Source of the DNA: an uncultured Lachnospiraceae bacterium | Lineage (GTDB): Bacteria; Bacillota; Clostridia; Lachnospirales; Lachnospiraceae | Assembly: GCA_937920345.1 (NCBI GenBank) | Contig: CALGVA010000004.1 | Coordinates: 1-24,907 of the forward strand | DNA length: 24,907 nt | Direction of reading: 5' to 3' | In this document: one piece after another, positions 7,488-14,720 of the stretch | How positions within the stretch are numbered: the first letter of the stretch is position 1 | How the letters are laid out: every line of letters starts with the position of its first letter | Translations under genes and position numbers: made by a program | The notes under the pieces: generated by a model | The model's database searches: none | What the model was told of the DNA's origin: nothing | Seen by the model: the letters and a program-made list of their open reading frames with translations, nothing else

Positions 7488-7831
7488 CAATTCTCCTCTA
7501 CTGCCTTATATTTTTCCAGCTGCGCATAATCTTCCATCAGCTCTAATGCCTTCTTGCGTCCTGTCTTGTTCAGCTTCACATAATACTGCATCACACGGTT
7601 CTCCATGATCTTGCTGCCAAGCACACTCTTCTGGTTAAGCGGTGTAAAGTCAACCGGATTCAGGTTCAGTTTGTCACACATTCTGATCACAGTGCCATAC
7701 GCCATTCCCTCGATACCTCTATCCAGGGCGGTAACCAGAGTGGAATACGGTATCTCCATCTCGATCGCGAACTGTCTGACACTCTTATACTGCTTCAGGA
7801 TTTCTGCCTTTAAAATTTCTGCCTTTGTCAT
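7487..7831 (-). CDS. Small helix-turn-helix (Cro/CI-like) regulator
   Basis: Encodes 114 residues from an ATG preceded by AGGAGGG. Residues about 17-62 (SVRQFAIEMEIPYSTLVTALDRG followed by VIRMCDKLNLNPVDF) fit a five-helix Cro/CI-type DNA-binding domain. The rest is a charged helical tail ending KYKAVEEN that may mediate dimerisation. The N terminus repeats KAEIL twice. Its stop overlaps the glf start, so it is probably co-expressed with glf and may control this small operon or the divergent glycosyltransferase genes; that role is inferred from position only. Confidence 0.75.
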   Translation of the reverse strand: MTKAEILKAEILKQYKSVRQFAIEMEIPYSTLVTALDRGIEGMAYGTVIRMCDKLNLNPVDFTPLNQKSVLGSKIMENRVMQYYVKLNKTGRKKALELMEDYAQLEKYKAVEEN

Positions 7832-7875
7832 GTTAGCCCTCCTATAGTGTATGATTCTGATTTTGTTTTGTGAAA

Positions 7876-7884
7876 ATTATATCA
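7876..7884 (-). promoter_or_regulatory. Extended -10 promoter of the HTH-glf pair
   Basis: On the minus strand TATAAT (7881-7876) is preceded by TGA, giving TGn-TATAAT. The -35 region 17 nt upstream is poor. The -10 sits inside a GTGA-N8-TCAC dyad, a possible operator for autoregulation. Confidence 0.5.
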
Positions 7885-8042
7885 CAAAGCTCCAAAAAAA
7901 GGAACCAGCGAAACGCTTATTAAACGATATTCCGTCAATATCGTCATTTTGCCTCTATTTTTTACTTTATTTTTGTGCAATAAGTCTGGTACTTTTTTCC
8001 TAATTCTGTTCTTTTTTTGCCAGGACACAACAAAATATTTTA

Positions 8043-8071
8043 TTGTCGTAACATGCAGAAAATGCTAATAT
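8043..8071 (+). promoter_or_regulatory. Sigma-A promoter of the first GT2-TPR gene
   Basis: TTGTCG (8043-8048), a 17-nt spacer and TAATAT (8066-8071) lie 50 nt before the start codon. The start site would fall just before the GTGTGAAG hairpin, placing that hairpin at the 5' end of the message. Confidence 0.6.
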
Positions 8072-8084
8072 ATATGATAGAAAC

Positions 8085-8104
8085 GTGTGAAGAAATCTTC
8101 ACAC
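8085..8104 (+). promoter_or_regulatory. Leader hairpin before the first glycosyltransferase
   Basis: GTGTGAAG (8085-8092) and CTTCACAC (8097-8104) form a perfect 8-bp stem with an AAAT loop, ending a few bases before the ribosome binding site GAGGTG. As DNA it could be an operator; as RNA it could stabilise the message or modulate translation. The same GTGTGAA/TTCACAC core occurs twice elsewhere in this window. Confidence 0.55.
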
Positions 8105-8122
8105 AGGTGAAGAGGTGATACT

Positions 8123-9250
8123 ATGATCCCTATCTCAGTATGCATGATCGCAAAGAATGAAGACAATCATATAGAAGAATGCCTCAAACGGCTTCGCCCG
8201 TGCAAATTTGAAGTCATTGTCGTTGATACGGGTTCTGTGGACCGAACCGTCGAGGTTGCCCACAAGTACGCGGACAAGGTGTTTCACTTCGCATGGTGCG
8301 ATGACTTCAGCGCTGCCAGAAACTTCTCCATCCAGCAGGCTTCCAACGACTGGGTGCTGATCATAGACTGCGACGAATATCTGGAAAATGTCAATCTGGC
8401 CGAATTAGAGGATGTGTTAGAAGAAAACAGCCGCTCCATGGGCATGATCACTCGTAATAATCCCTATATCGTTCAGGGTATACGTTCCATCCAGTCGGAG
8501 CGCATCGGCCGGCTGTTCAACCGCCGGTACTGTCATTATGAGGGCTGCATCCATGAACAGGTATGTCTGCTCACCGGCGGCGAACCGGATTCCTTCGAGA
8601 TTCCGCTGACCTTCTACCATGAGGGATATGTGTCTGAATCCGATAAACGTATGCGCGCTACCCGTAATCTGGAAATGCTGCTGCACGATCTGGCGCTCAA
8701 GGGGCCGAGCCCCTATATCTATTTCCAGCTCGGCCAGAACTATATCTCATTAAATGATCTGGAGAAAGCGGCGCACTACTACCAGAAAGGTCTGGAACTG
8801 AATGCCGATCCCCGCTCCGCCTTTGTGCAGAGCATGGCGGAAACCTATGGTTATTGTCTGGTCGAACTGGCCAAATATGATCTTGCCATGAAGCTCCTGG
8901 ATAAGTATGAGTTGTTCTCCCACCGCGCGGATTTCGTCTATCTGATGGGCATGATTTATATGAAAAGGGGGCTAAACGACAAGGCGATCGAAGAGTTCCG
9001 GAAGGCAACCACGCTTTCCTCCTACTCCCGCAAAGGCGTCAACAGCTATCGCGCCAACTATAATATCGCCTCCATCTATGAGAGCATGGGCAATTTGAGC
9101 GAAGCCCGTACATACTATAAGAAATGCGGCGACTATGAGCCTGCCGTCAGGAAACTGAAAGAGCTTACCGTTTCCGGGATCCCCGCAGGCGGACGCACGG
9201 TATCCGGAAGCGGTGCGGTTATAAACCAGCCATTATATAAACCTGTTTAA
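8123..9250 (+). CDS. GT2 glycosyltransferase with TPR domain (SunS-like), paralogue 1
   Basis: Encodes 375 residues; ATG preceded by GAGGTG. The N-terminal GT-A domain starts ISVCMIAKNED and has VVDTGSVDRT (residues 33-42), DDFSAARNFS and the metal-binding DCDE (82-85), then RLFNRR and GCIHEQ (141-146). Residues about 195-350 are TPR-like helical repeats (YIYFQLGQNYISLNDLEKAAHYYQ and similar). This GT-A plus TPR layout is that of SunS-type peptide or protein glycosyltransferases, suggesting a protein acceptor in the cytoplasm. The last 26 residues are a Gly/Ser/Val-rich tail absent from the two paralogues. It lies 14 nt before paralogue 2, with which it forms an operon. Sugar donor and acceptor cannot be read from the sequence; flagellin is the contextual candidate. 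Confidence 0.9.
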   Translation: MIPISVCMIAKNEDNHIEECLKRLRPCKFEVIVVDTGSVDRTVEVAHKYADKVFHFAWCDDFSAARNFSIQQASNDWVLIIDCDEYLENVNLAELEDVLEENSRSMGMITRNNPYIVQGIRSIQSERIGRLFNRRYCHYEGCIHEQVCLLTGGEPDSFEIPLTFYHEGYVSESDKRMRATRNLEMLLHDLALKGPSPYIYFQLGQNYISLNDLEKAAHYYQKGLELNADPRSAFVQSMAETYGYCLVELAKYDLAMKLLDKYELFSHRADFVYLMGMIYMKRGLNDKAIEEFRKATTLSSYSRKGVNSYRANYNIASIYESMGNLSEARTYYKKCGDYEPAVRKLKELTVSGIPAGGRTVSGSGAVINQPLYKPV

Positions 9251-9264
9251 GAAAGGGAACTGCC

Positions 9265-10368
9265 GTGCTGCCTATATCCGTCTGCATAATTGCCAGAAAC
9301 GAAGAAAAGCATATAGAAGAATGTCTGAAACGCCTGCAGCCCTACGGGTTCGAGATCGTGCTGGCTGACACAGGCTCGACAGACCGTACCGTGGCGCTGG
9401 CACAGAAATACACCGACCGGATCTTTCATTTTGACTGGTGTAACGATTTCAGCGCCGCTAAAAATTTTGTCATGCAAAAAGCCTCCCATGATTGGATACT
9501 ATCTCTGGACTGTGACGAATATCTGGAGGTTTTGGATACCGCTATATTACAAAAGTGTATGAAGCAATATGCACATTGTGCCGGGCGTATTCTCATCCGC
9601 AACCGCTTTACCGAGAACGGGCGGACTTCCTATGACCGGGTGCGTGTCAGCCGTTTCGTAAATCGCCTTTATTACCGTTTTACGGGCGCTGTGCATGAAC
9701 AGCTTACGCCGATTACGGGTGATAACCCCTCTGCCGCTTCCGCTGTGCCGGACACAGAAACGGACCTTATGCCTGTCAAGCAGGTCTATTGTGCCCCGAT
9801 CGAGGTGCTGCATGTCGGTTACGACGGCTCCGGGGAAGAGATGCGTATGAAATCAAAGCGCAACATAGCCCTTTTGGAAAAAGAACTGGAAGCCCACGGT
9901 GCCGATCCCTATCTCTACTATCAGTTAGGACAGAGTTACCGCAAACTGCAGGACTATGAGAACGCCTGCCGCTGTTATGATCTGGGGCTTGCCATGGATG
10001 TAGATCCTGCCATGGATTATGTACAGACAATGGTGGAATCCTACGGATATACCCTGTTGGACTTGAAACGCCCGCAAGATGCGCTGAACCTGCTGGGTGT
10101 ATACGATGAATTTGCAGTGCGGGCCGATTTCGTATTTTTGATCGGGCTGATCTATATGAATAACGGATTATTCGAGGAAGCCATCCGTGAGCTTCATAAG
10201 GCTTCCACAATGGAAGAGTTTGCCGTAGAAGGCGTGAACAGCTACAAGGCCAGTTACAACATCGGTGTCATCCATGAATGCACAGGAAATATCGCAAAAG
10301 CCAAAGAAGCCTACCGCAAGTGCGGCGATTATGAACCCGCCAGGGCAAGGCTGCGGCTGCTTCCTTAA
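9265..10368 (+). CDS. GT2 glycosyltransferase with TPR domain, paralogue 2
   Basis: Encodes 367 residues from a GTG start, with AAAGGGA upstream. The GT-A half mirrors its neighbour: ISVCIIARNEEKHIEECLKRL, ADTGSTDRT (34-42), DDFSAAKNF-type element (NDFSAAKNF) and DCDE (82-85), then a VHEQ motif in place of IHEQ. A stretch of about 25 extra residues (around 150-175) follows it. The C-terminal half has TPR-like repeats such as PYLYYQLGQSYRKLQDYENACRCY. It probably arose by tandem duplication with the preceding gene, 14 nt upstream. Likely cytoplasmic; donor and acceptor unknown. Confidence 0.9.
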   Translation: MLPISVCIIARNEEKHIEECLKRLQPYGFEIVLADTGSTDRTVALAQKYTDRIFHFDWCNDFSAAKNFVMQKASHDWILSLDCDEYLEVLDTAILQKCMKQYAHCAGRILIRNRFTENGRTSYDRVRVSRFVNRLYYRFTGAVHEQLTPITGDNPSAASAVPDTETDLMPVKQVYCAPIEVLHVGYDGSGEEMRMKSKRNIALLEKELEAHGADPYLYYQLGQSYRKLQDYENACRCYDLGLAMDVDPAMDYVQTMVESYGYTLLDLKRPQDALNLLGVYDEFAVRADFVFLIGLIYMNNGLFEEAIRELHKASTMEEFAVEGVNSYKASYNIGVIHECTGNIAKAKEAYRKCGDYEPARARLRLLP

Positions 10369-10418
10369 TTTTACCGGGTCTGCGTTATATTTCAGGGGAT
10401 AGAAAAATTTTTTGAAAA

Positions 10419-10571
10419 AATGGGGATTAGTGTGAAAAATAAGCTTGATAGCTCATTTTTCACACGGCTATTTTTGCCGCAGGCGTCACAAAATAGCTCT
10501 TATCGCAGAGCCGAATCTGATATTCGGCTCGCGATTCCTCCGACGCTAAAGCGTCTGCGGAATGGGGATTA
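10419..10571 (+). repeat. Structured repeat-like element bounded by an 11-bp direct repeat
   Basis: AATGGGGATTA occurs at 10419-10429 and again at 10561-10571. Between them lie a hairpin at 10430-10465 (11-bp stem GTGTGAAAAAT/ATTTTTCACAC), a hairpin at 10503-10534 (TCGC-bulge-GAGCCGAAT paired with ATTCGGCTC-GCGA), a small GACGC-TAAA-GCGTC hairpin at 10542-10555, and an outer stem CCGCAG (10477-10482) with CTGCGG (10555-10560) enclosing the last two. This looks like a small non-autonomous palindromic element or a complex RNA leader of the downstream regulator gene. No transposase is present. Confidence 0.6.
10430..10465. terminator. Long hairpin after the second GT2-TPR gene
   Basis: A perfect 11-bp stem with a 14-nt loop that contains a further AGCT/AGCT pairing. 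It begins 61 nt after the preceding stop. The A-rich 5' arm and T-rich 3' arm could act as a terminator in either direction, although no clean T tract follows on the plus strand. Confidence 0.45.
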
Positions 10572-10572
10572 A
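10432..10572 (+). CDS. Possible 46-residue leader ORF
   Basis: A GTG start preceded by GGGG opens a frame beginning VKNKLDSSFFTRLFL and ending LKRLRNGD; its TAA stops one base before the ATG of the DtxR-type gene. Both starts share the GGGGATTA context, so the frame could be translated and coupled to the regulator. It runs straight through the hairpins of the structured element and has no recognisable domain, so it may be fortuitous. Confidence 0.2.
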   Translation: MKNKLDSSFFTRLFLPQASQNSSYRRAESDIRLAIPPTLKRLRNGD

Positions 10573-10573
10573 T

Positions 10574-10945
10574 ATGGAAATACATGAATCTGCTGAGGAT
10601 TATTTAGAAACGATTCTTATCTTACAGGAACGCTGCGGCCAGGTCCGCTCCATCGACATTGCCACGGAAATGAATTACAGCAAGCCAAGCATCAGTGTTG
10701 CCATGAAGAAACTGCGTGAAAGCGGCTATATACAGGTAGATCAGGCCGGCTATATCACCCTTACCGAATCCGGCTATGCAATTGCCGCCGCCATCTACGA
10801 CCGTCATAAAGTTCTGACGGCTTTCTTCATATCGCTCGGCGTAAATGAGAAGACCGCGGCAGAAGACGCCTGCCGGATCGAACATGATTTAAGCCCTGAA
10901 ACTTATGAGAAGATCAGGGCGCATGCACGTAAAACGATCGGATAG
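10574..10945 (+). CDS. DtxR/MntR-type metal-dependent transcriptional regulator
   Basis: Encodes 123 residues, the short DtxR form without an SH3-like domain. The N-terminal winged helix covers about residues 1-70 (SAEDYLETILIL; DIATEMNYSKPSISVAMKKL as the HTH). By comparison with MntR, the candidate metal ligands are D9, E12, H78, C100, E103 and H104, within DRHKV and CRIEHDLS. Cys at position 100, as in iron-type DtxR members rather than the Glu of Bacillus MntR, leaves the metal uncertain. The ATG at 10574 is chosen over 10562 because the family starts MEIHESAEDYLE and GGGG lies before it. It is unusual inside a glycosyltransferase cluster, 41 nt before a CgeB-like gene, and appears to be co-transcribed with it. 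Confidence 0.9.
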   Translation: MEIHESAEDYLETILILQERCGQVRSIDIATEMNYSKPSISVAMKKLRESGYIQVDQAGYITLTESGYAIAAAIYDRHKVLTAFFISLGVNEKTAAEDACRIEHDLSPETYEKIRAHARKTIG

Positions 10946-10986
10946 AACGGCCTGCCGCTCCCGCGGCGGTCAGAACAGAGGAGAAT

Positions 10987-12192
10987 ATGAATATACTTTT
11001 TATCGAATGGGCGAGTTTTGGAAATCAGGATATCAAGGAGGCATTTGCCGCGGAGGGACACAACGTGGTCTGTTTTCCTTTCTCCAACAGAGATCCCCGA
11101 AGCGACGCCGAGGTAGAAAAAGCGCTGACTTCCTCACTGCATCAGGAATCGCCCGACGTCGTCTTTTCCTTTAATTATTTTCCCGTTGTATCAAACGTAT
11201 GCAGAAAAGAAAATATACGCTATATCTCCTGGATCTACGACAGTCCGTATGTCATGCTCTATTCCTACACCGCAATTAATCCATGTAATGTAATCTATGT
11301 CTTCGACAAAGAACTTTACATGGAATTTCATAATGCAGGCATCCGGACGGTTCATTACCTGCCGATGGCGGCAAACACAGACCGCCTGGACAGGATCGTG
11401 CCGGTTATGCCGGACTCTGCCGCCTCTGTCATACCCGTATCAGACAGCACCCCGACGGCCCCGAATACTGCCGGTTTCCCATACCTGTACGACGTCTCTT
11501 TCGTCGGCTCCCTCTACACCGAGGATCATAACTTCTTTGATCGTATGACATCACTGTCAGATTACTCCAGAGGCTATCTGGATGCACTTATGGCTGCACA
11601 GATGAAGGTGCAGGGATATAATTTTATTCAGGAATCCCTGTCGCCGGTCATAGACGACCTGTATCATGCCCTTCCGATGGACCCGAACCCAGACGGCGTG
11701 GAATCGCGGGAATATCTCTATGCGCAGTATGTGATCAACCGCAAAATCACCGGGCTGGAACGGGACGAACTGCTCCGCGCAGTCACACAGCAGTTCCGTT
11801 TTGATCTGTTTACACCCAACCGGAATTATACCCTGCCTAACCTTACCAACCACGGCACAGTCGATTATTATCAGCAAATGCCGCTGGTGTTTAAGCAGAG
11901 CCGGGTCAATCTGAACATTTCTCTTCGCAGCATCAAGAGCGGCATTCCGCTGCGCGCCTTTGATATCATGGGAAGCGGGGGTTTCCTGCTCAGCAACTTT
12001 CAGGCTGATTATCTGGATGCATTTGTACCCGGTGAGGATTTTGATTATTATGAGAGCAAAGAAGATCTGATGCATAAGCTCAACTACTATCTCAGCCATG
12101 AAGAGGAACGCATGGCGATTGCAAGAAACGGCCATGACAAAATCGCGGGCAGTCATACCTTCCGGCACAGGATACAGGAGATGCTGGGGTGA
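10987..12192 (+). CDS. CgeB-like glycosyltransferase, type A
   Basis: Encodes 401 residues; ATG preceded by GAGGAG. The N-terminal half (SFNYFPVVSNVC, YISWIYDSPYVML) fits the Rossmann-like DUF3880 domain. The C-terminal half carries the CgeB/GT4-like nucleotide-sugar part, with VDYYQQMPLVFKQSRVNLNISL and SIKSGIPLRAFDIMGSGG (315-332). VSFVGSLYTEDHNFFD marks the interdomain region. Just before it is a 25-30-residue low-complexity insert rich in Pro, Ser, Thr and Val. CgeB-family proteins act in spore-coat and flagellar or surface glycosylation in Firmicutes. It is a paralogue of the minus-strand gene ending at 13401. Donor and acceptor are unknown. Confidence 0.85.
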   Translation: MNILFIEWASFGNQDIKEAFAAEGHNVVCFPFSNRDPRSDAEVEKALTSSLHQESPDVVFSFNYFPVVSNVCRKENIRYISWIYDSPYVMLYSYTAINPCNVIYVFDKELYMEFHNAGIRTVHYLPMAANTDRLDRIVPVMPDSAASVIPVSDSTPTAPNTAGFPYLYDVSFVGSLYTEDHNFFDRMTSLSDYSRGYLDALMAAQMKVQGYNFIQESLSPVIDDLYHALPMDPNPDGVESREYLYAQYVINRKITGLERDELLRAVTQQFRFDLFTPNRNYTLPNLTNHGTVDYYQQMPLVFKQSRVNLNISLRSIKSGIPLRAFDIMGSGGFLLSNFQADYLDAFVPGEDFDYYESKEDLMHKLNYYLSHEEERMAIARNGHDKIAGSHTFRHRIQEMLG

Positions 12193-12309
12193 CAGACATA
12201 ATGACTGATCCCGTAAAATATGTTACGATAACGTTACAATTCACACCATACCGGATTCCGCATCAATTTACGTTTATGCGGTGTCAATTGCCATGGAGGA
12301 TTCAAAACG
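12193..12309. other. Short intergenic region with a small dyad
   Basis: Contains GTTAC twice (near 12229 and 12240) and a CCGCAT/ATGCGG dyad (12258-12263 and 12276-12281) with a 12-nt loop. I found no convincing promoter; the gene behind it may be read through from upstream. Confidence 0.35.
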
Positions 12310-13383
12310 ATGTGCCCTGTATCAGTATGTATGATTGCCAGAAATGAAGAAAAAAATATTGAAAAATGTCTCGCTGCTCTCAAACCCTGCGGCTTCGAAA
12401 TCATCGTGGTTGACACCGGCTCCACCGACCGGACGAAGGAGATCGCCGCACGGTACACCGATAAACTATATGACTTTACATGGATCGACGATTTCAGCGC
12501 CGCAAGAAACTTTTCCCTGAAACATGCTTCCAATGATTATGTCCTGATTCTTGACTGCGACGAGGTGATCGCCTCGCTCGACACCGGCCTGCTGTCCTCT
12601 CTGATCAGACAGCATCCCGAATCCGTCGGCAGACTGGCGATCGACAACCACTATATCTCCAACGGAACCGACATGGTATATCAGGATCGTCTGGGAAGAC
12701 TGTTTAACCGCAGGTTTTTCCATTTTGAATCCCCGATTCATGAGCAGATCACCCACAATACGAAGGGCATGCACTATGAGAGTTACGATATACCGCTTCT
12801 GATCGATCACGTCGGCTATCTGGGCAGTGTGACAGACCTGCGCGGCAAAGTAGAGCGCAACAATACACTTCTGTTCAAAGAACTTGAGAAAGATCCGGAA
12901 AACCCTTATCTCTATTTCCAGATCGGACAGTCCTACAACATGATCTATGATTATGAAAATTCCTATATCTATTATGGAAAAGCATTGGAGTATGATGTAG
13001 ATCCGCAGGAAGAATGGGTACAGATGATGATCATCGCTTATGCCAATGCCCTGCTTCACACCGGCAGGCGTGAAGAGGCTTTGCAGTTAGAGGCGGTCTA
13101 TGATGCGTTCGCAGTCACCTCCGACTTCTACTGCTGTATGGGACAGATCTACATGGCCAACGGACAATATGTGAAAGCCATGATGGAATTTGTGAAAGCG
13201 ATCCACTGTCCTGTCGTCAGAGAGAGCGGAACAAACACGTTCATACCGACTTATAATATCGGTCTGATCAATGAAATGATGGGAAATACCGAAGATGCAC
13301 TTACACACTACCGCAACTGCGGGGATTTTCCGATGGCACTGCAAAAAGTGCGGGAACTGGAAAGCAGACTTCCTGACCAATAA
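12310..13383 (+). CDS. GT2 glycosyltransferase with TPR domain, paralogue 3
   Basis: Encodes 357 residues; ATG preceded by GGAGGA at about 9 nt. It has the same layout as the two paralogues upstream: VSVCMIARNEEKNIEKCL, VVDTGSTDRT (33-42), DDFSAARNFS, DCDE (82-85), RLFNRRFFHFESPIHEQ, then TPR-like helices (PYLYFQIGQSYNMIYDYENSYIYY). It lacks the tail of paralogue 1 and the insert of paralogue 2, so it may be closest to the ancestral form. It converges on the minus-strand operon with only 17 bp between the stops and no terminator hairpin. Likely a cytoplasmic protein glycosyltransferase; donor and acceptor unknown. Confidence 0.9.
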   Translation: MCPVSVCMIARNEEKNIEKCLAALKPCGFEIIVVDTGSTDRTKEIAARYTDKLYDFTWIDDFSAARNFSLKHASNDYVLILDCDEVIASLDTGLLSSLIRQHPESVGRLAIDNHYISNGTDMVYQDRLGRLFNRRFFHFESPIHEQITHNTKGMHYESYDIPLLIDHVGYLGSVTDLRGKVERNNTLLFKELEKDPENPYLYFQIGQSYNMIYDYENSYIYYGKALEYDVDPQEEWVQMMIIAYANALLHTGRREEALQLEAVYDAFAVTSDFYCCMGQIYMANGQYVKAMMEFVKAIHCPVVRESGTNTFIPTYNIGLINEMMGNTEDALTHYRNCGDFPMALQKVRELESRLPDQ

Positions 13384-13400
13384 ACGCTATACGCACGCAT

Positions 13401-14720
13401 CTATTCCTGCATTTTAAACAGTCTCATAAGCCCGGACGCATAGGAGAATGCCGCCTGCACCTTTCTCTGCCCCGCCTCCGCGATGCGTCTGCGCGCTTCC
13501 TCATGCGCCAGATAGTAGTGTACTTTATCCATACACTCTTCCATACTGCCAAAAGTGGCGATCTCCACACCTTCTCCGAAATATTCTGCAATCTCCGGCT
13601 GACGGTTCGACAGCACAAATCCGCCGCAGGCCATAATATCCAGTACCCTGAGCGGTATGCCGGAATGAATGGAGCGCAGGGAAATATTCAGATTGATCCT
13701 GCTGCCGGCAAAGACAAGCGGCATCTGCGTATGGTAATCTACCCTGCCGCAGTTGTGTGCATGCAGTTTCGGCAGAGCACCGGTATCGGAACCCGTATAC
13801 AGCCGGAATTCATACTTTCTGTCTATACCTTCCTTACCGCAGTCTTCCGTGATGACACCTGTGTCATAATTCTTCTGCAGCTCTGCAAGTTCCGTGAGAA
13901 GCCTCCGCCGCTCCTCCACCGTCACTTTCTTCTCTAATACCGCCGCCACCAGAATATCCCCCGGCCTTGCAAAATAGTCCTCTCCCAGCATGAGCCCCTG
14001 CTCTTCCATAGATTTCTGCAGTCCCGCAAGATTAATCTGCTCCGACGATACGGCCTGTCTGAGATAATCCTTTTCATAGGTAAAACACTGCTGTCTGATC
14101 ACCGCTTCCATACTGCCACGCTCTGCCGCTGCCGCGCTTTCTGCATCGCCACCCTGTCGGTCCCGGTCAGCAGACTGCACGTTTCCGCTCCCTCTGCCAC
14201 CGGAAAACAGCAGATCATAATAATTATGCTCATCCGTGTACAGAGAACCGACGAAGGAAACGTCACACCGGTACTTCTCCCGCTCTTTACGTGAAGCACG
14301 GGCGACCGCCTTCTCAAAATATGCACAGTCCACCGCCAGCGGCGCGTGATAAACCGTATGGATACCGTAGTCATCCTCCAAGCGCCGCACCATCTCACGG
14401 TCAAATATGCCGATCTGATTACAGGGACTCCCGATCTGCTTCGCATACAATGTAAAATGCGGGCAGTCATACACCCATGCATAGTACATGATCCCGCAAG
14501 TCTGACAAATCATGGAAATGATCGGAAAATAATTGAAAGAAACTACCGCCTCCGCACCTTCCCGATGGACGGTCTGGATCATCTCCATGGCAAGCTCCAT
14601 GTCGCGGGTATAATGTCTGCATACCTTCCGGAACCACACAACGTCAAAGCCAAGTTTTATTAAGTTGTCCGCCAGGATTTGTTCATTATTGGCATCCCAT
14701 GAATATAGTATCAGTTTCAC
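13401..14720 (-). CDS. CgeB-like glycosyltransferase, type A, with low-complexity insert
   Basis: Encodes 439 residues from a GTG start; the four bases GTGA overlap the stop of the upstream gene, and AGGAA lies before the start. Shared with the plus-strand paralogue at 10987 are SFNYFPIISMIC (61-72), CDVSFVGSLYTDEHNYYD and, in the C-terminal domain, VDYHTQMPLVFAGSRINLNISL and SIHSGIPLRVLDIMACGGF. Residues about 173-203 form a Gly/Ser/Ala/Glu-rich insert placed directly after the YDLLF segment and absent from the paralogue, which accounts for much of its extra length. Last gene of the six-gene minus-strand operon. Function as a nucleotide-sugar transferase is inferred from family. Confidence 0.85.
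   Translation of the reverse strand: MKLILYSWDANNEQILADNLIKLGFDVVWFRKVCRHYTRDMELAMEMIQTVHREGAEAVVSFNYFPIISMICQTCGIMYYAWVYDCPHFTLYAKQIGSPCNQIGIFDREMVRRLEDDYGIHTVYHAPLAVDCAYFEKAVARASRKEREKYRCDVSFVGSLYTDEHNYYDLLFSGGRGSGNVQSADRDRQGGDAESAAAAERGSMEAVIRQQCFTYEKDYLRQAVSSEQINLAGLQKSMEEQGLMLGEDYFARPGDILVAAVLEKKVTVEERRRLLTELAELQKNYDTGVITEDCGKEGIDRKYEFRLYTGSDTGALPKLHAHNCGRVDYHTQMPLVFAGSRINLNISLRSIHSGIPLRVLDIMACGGFVLSNRQPEIAEYFGEGVEIATFGSMEECMDKVHYYLAHEEARRRIAEAGQRKVQAAFSYASGLMRLFKMQE

Noticed and set aside
8697..10210. Minus-strand frames (8697-9008, 9776-10210) opposite the GT2-TPR genes
   Set aside because: Shadow frames rich in Arg, Ser and Pro produced by the codon use of the real genes.
12215..12245. 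CGATAA near TAAA as a possible SigD promoter before the third GT2-TPR gene
   Set aside because: The spacing is about 8-9 nt instead of 15, so it cannot be a sigma-28 site.
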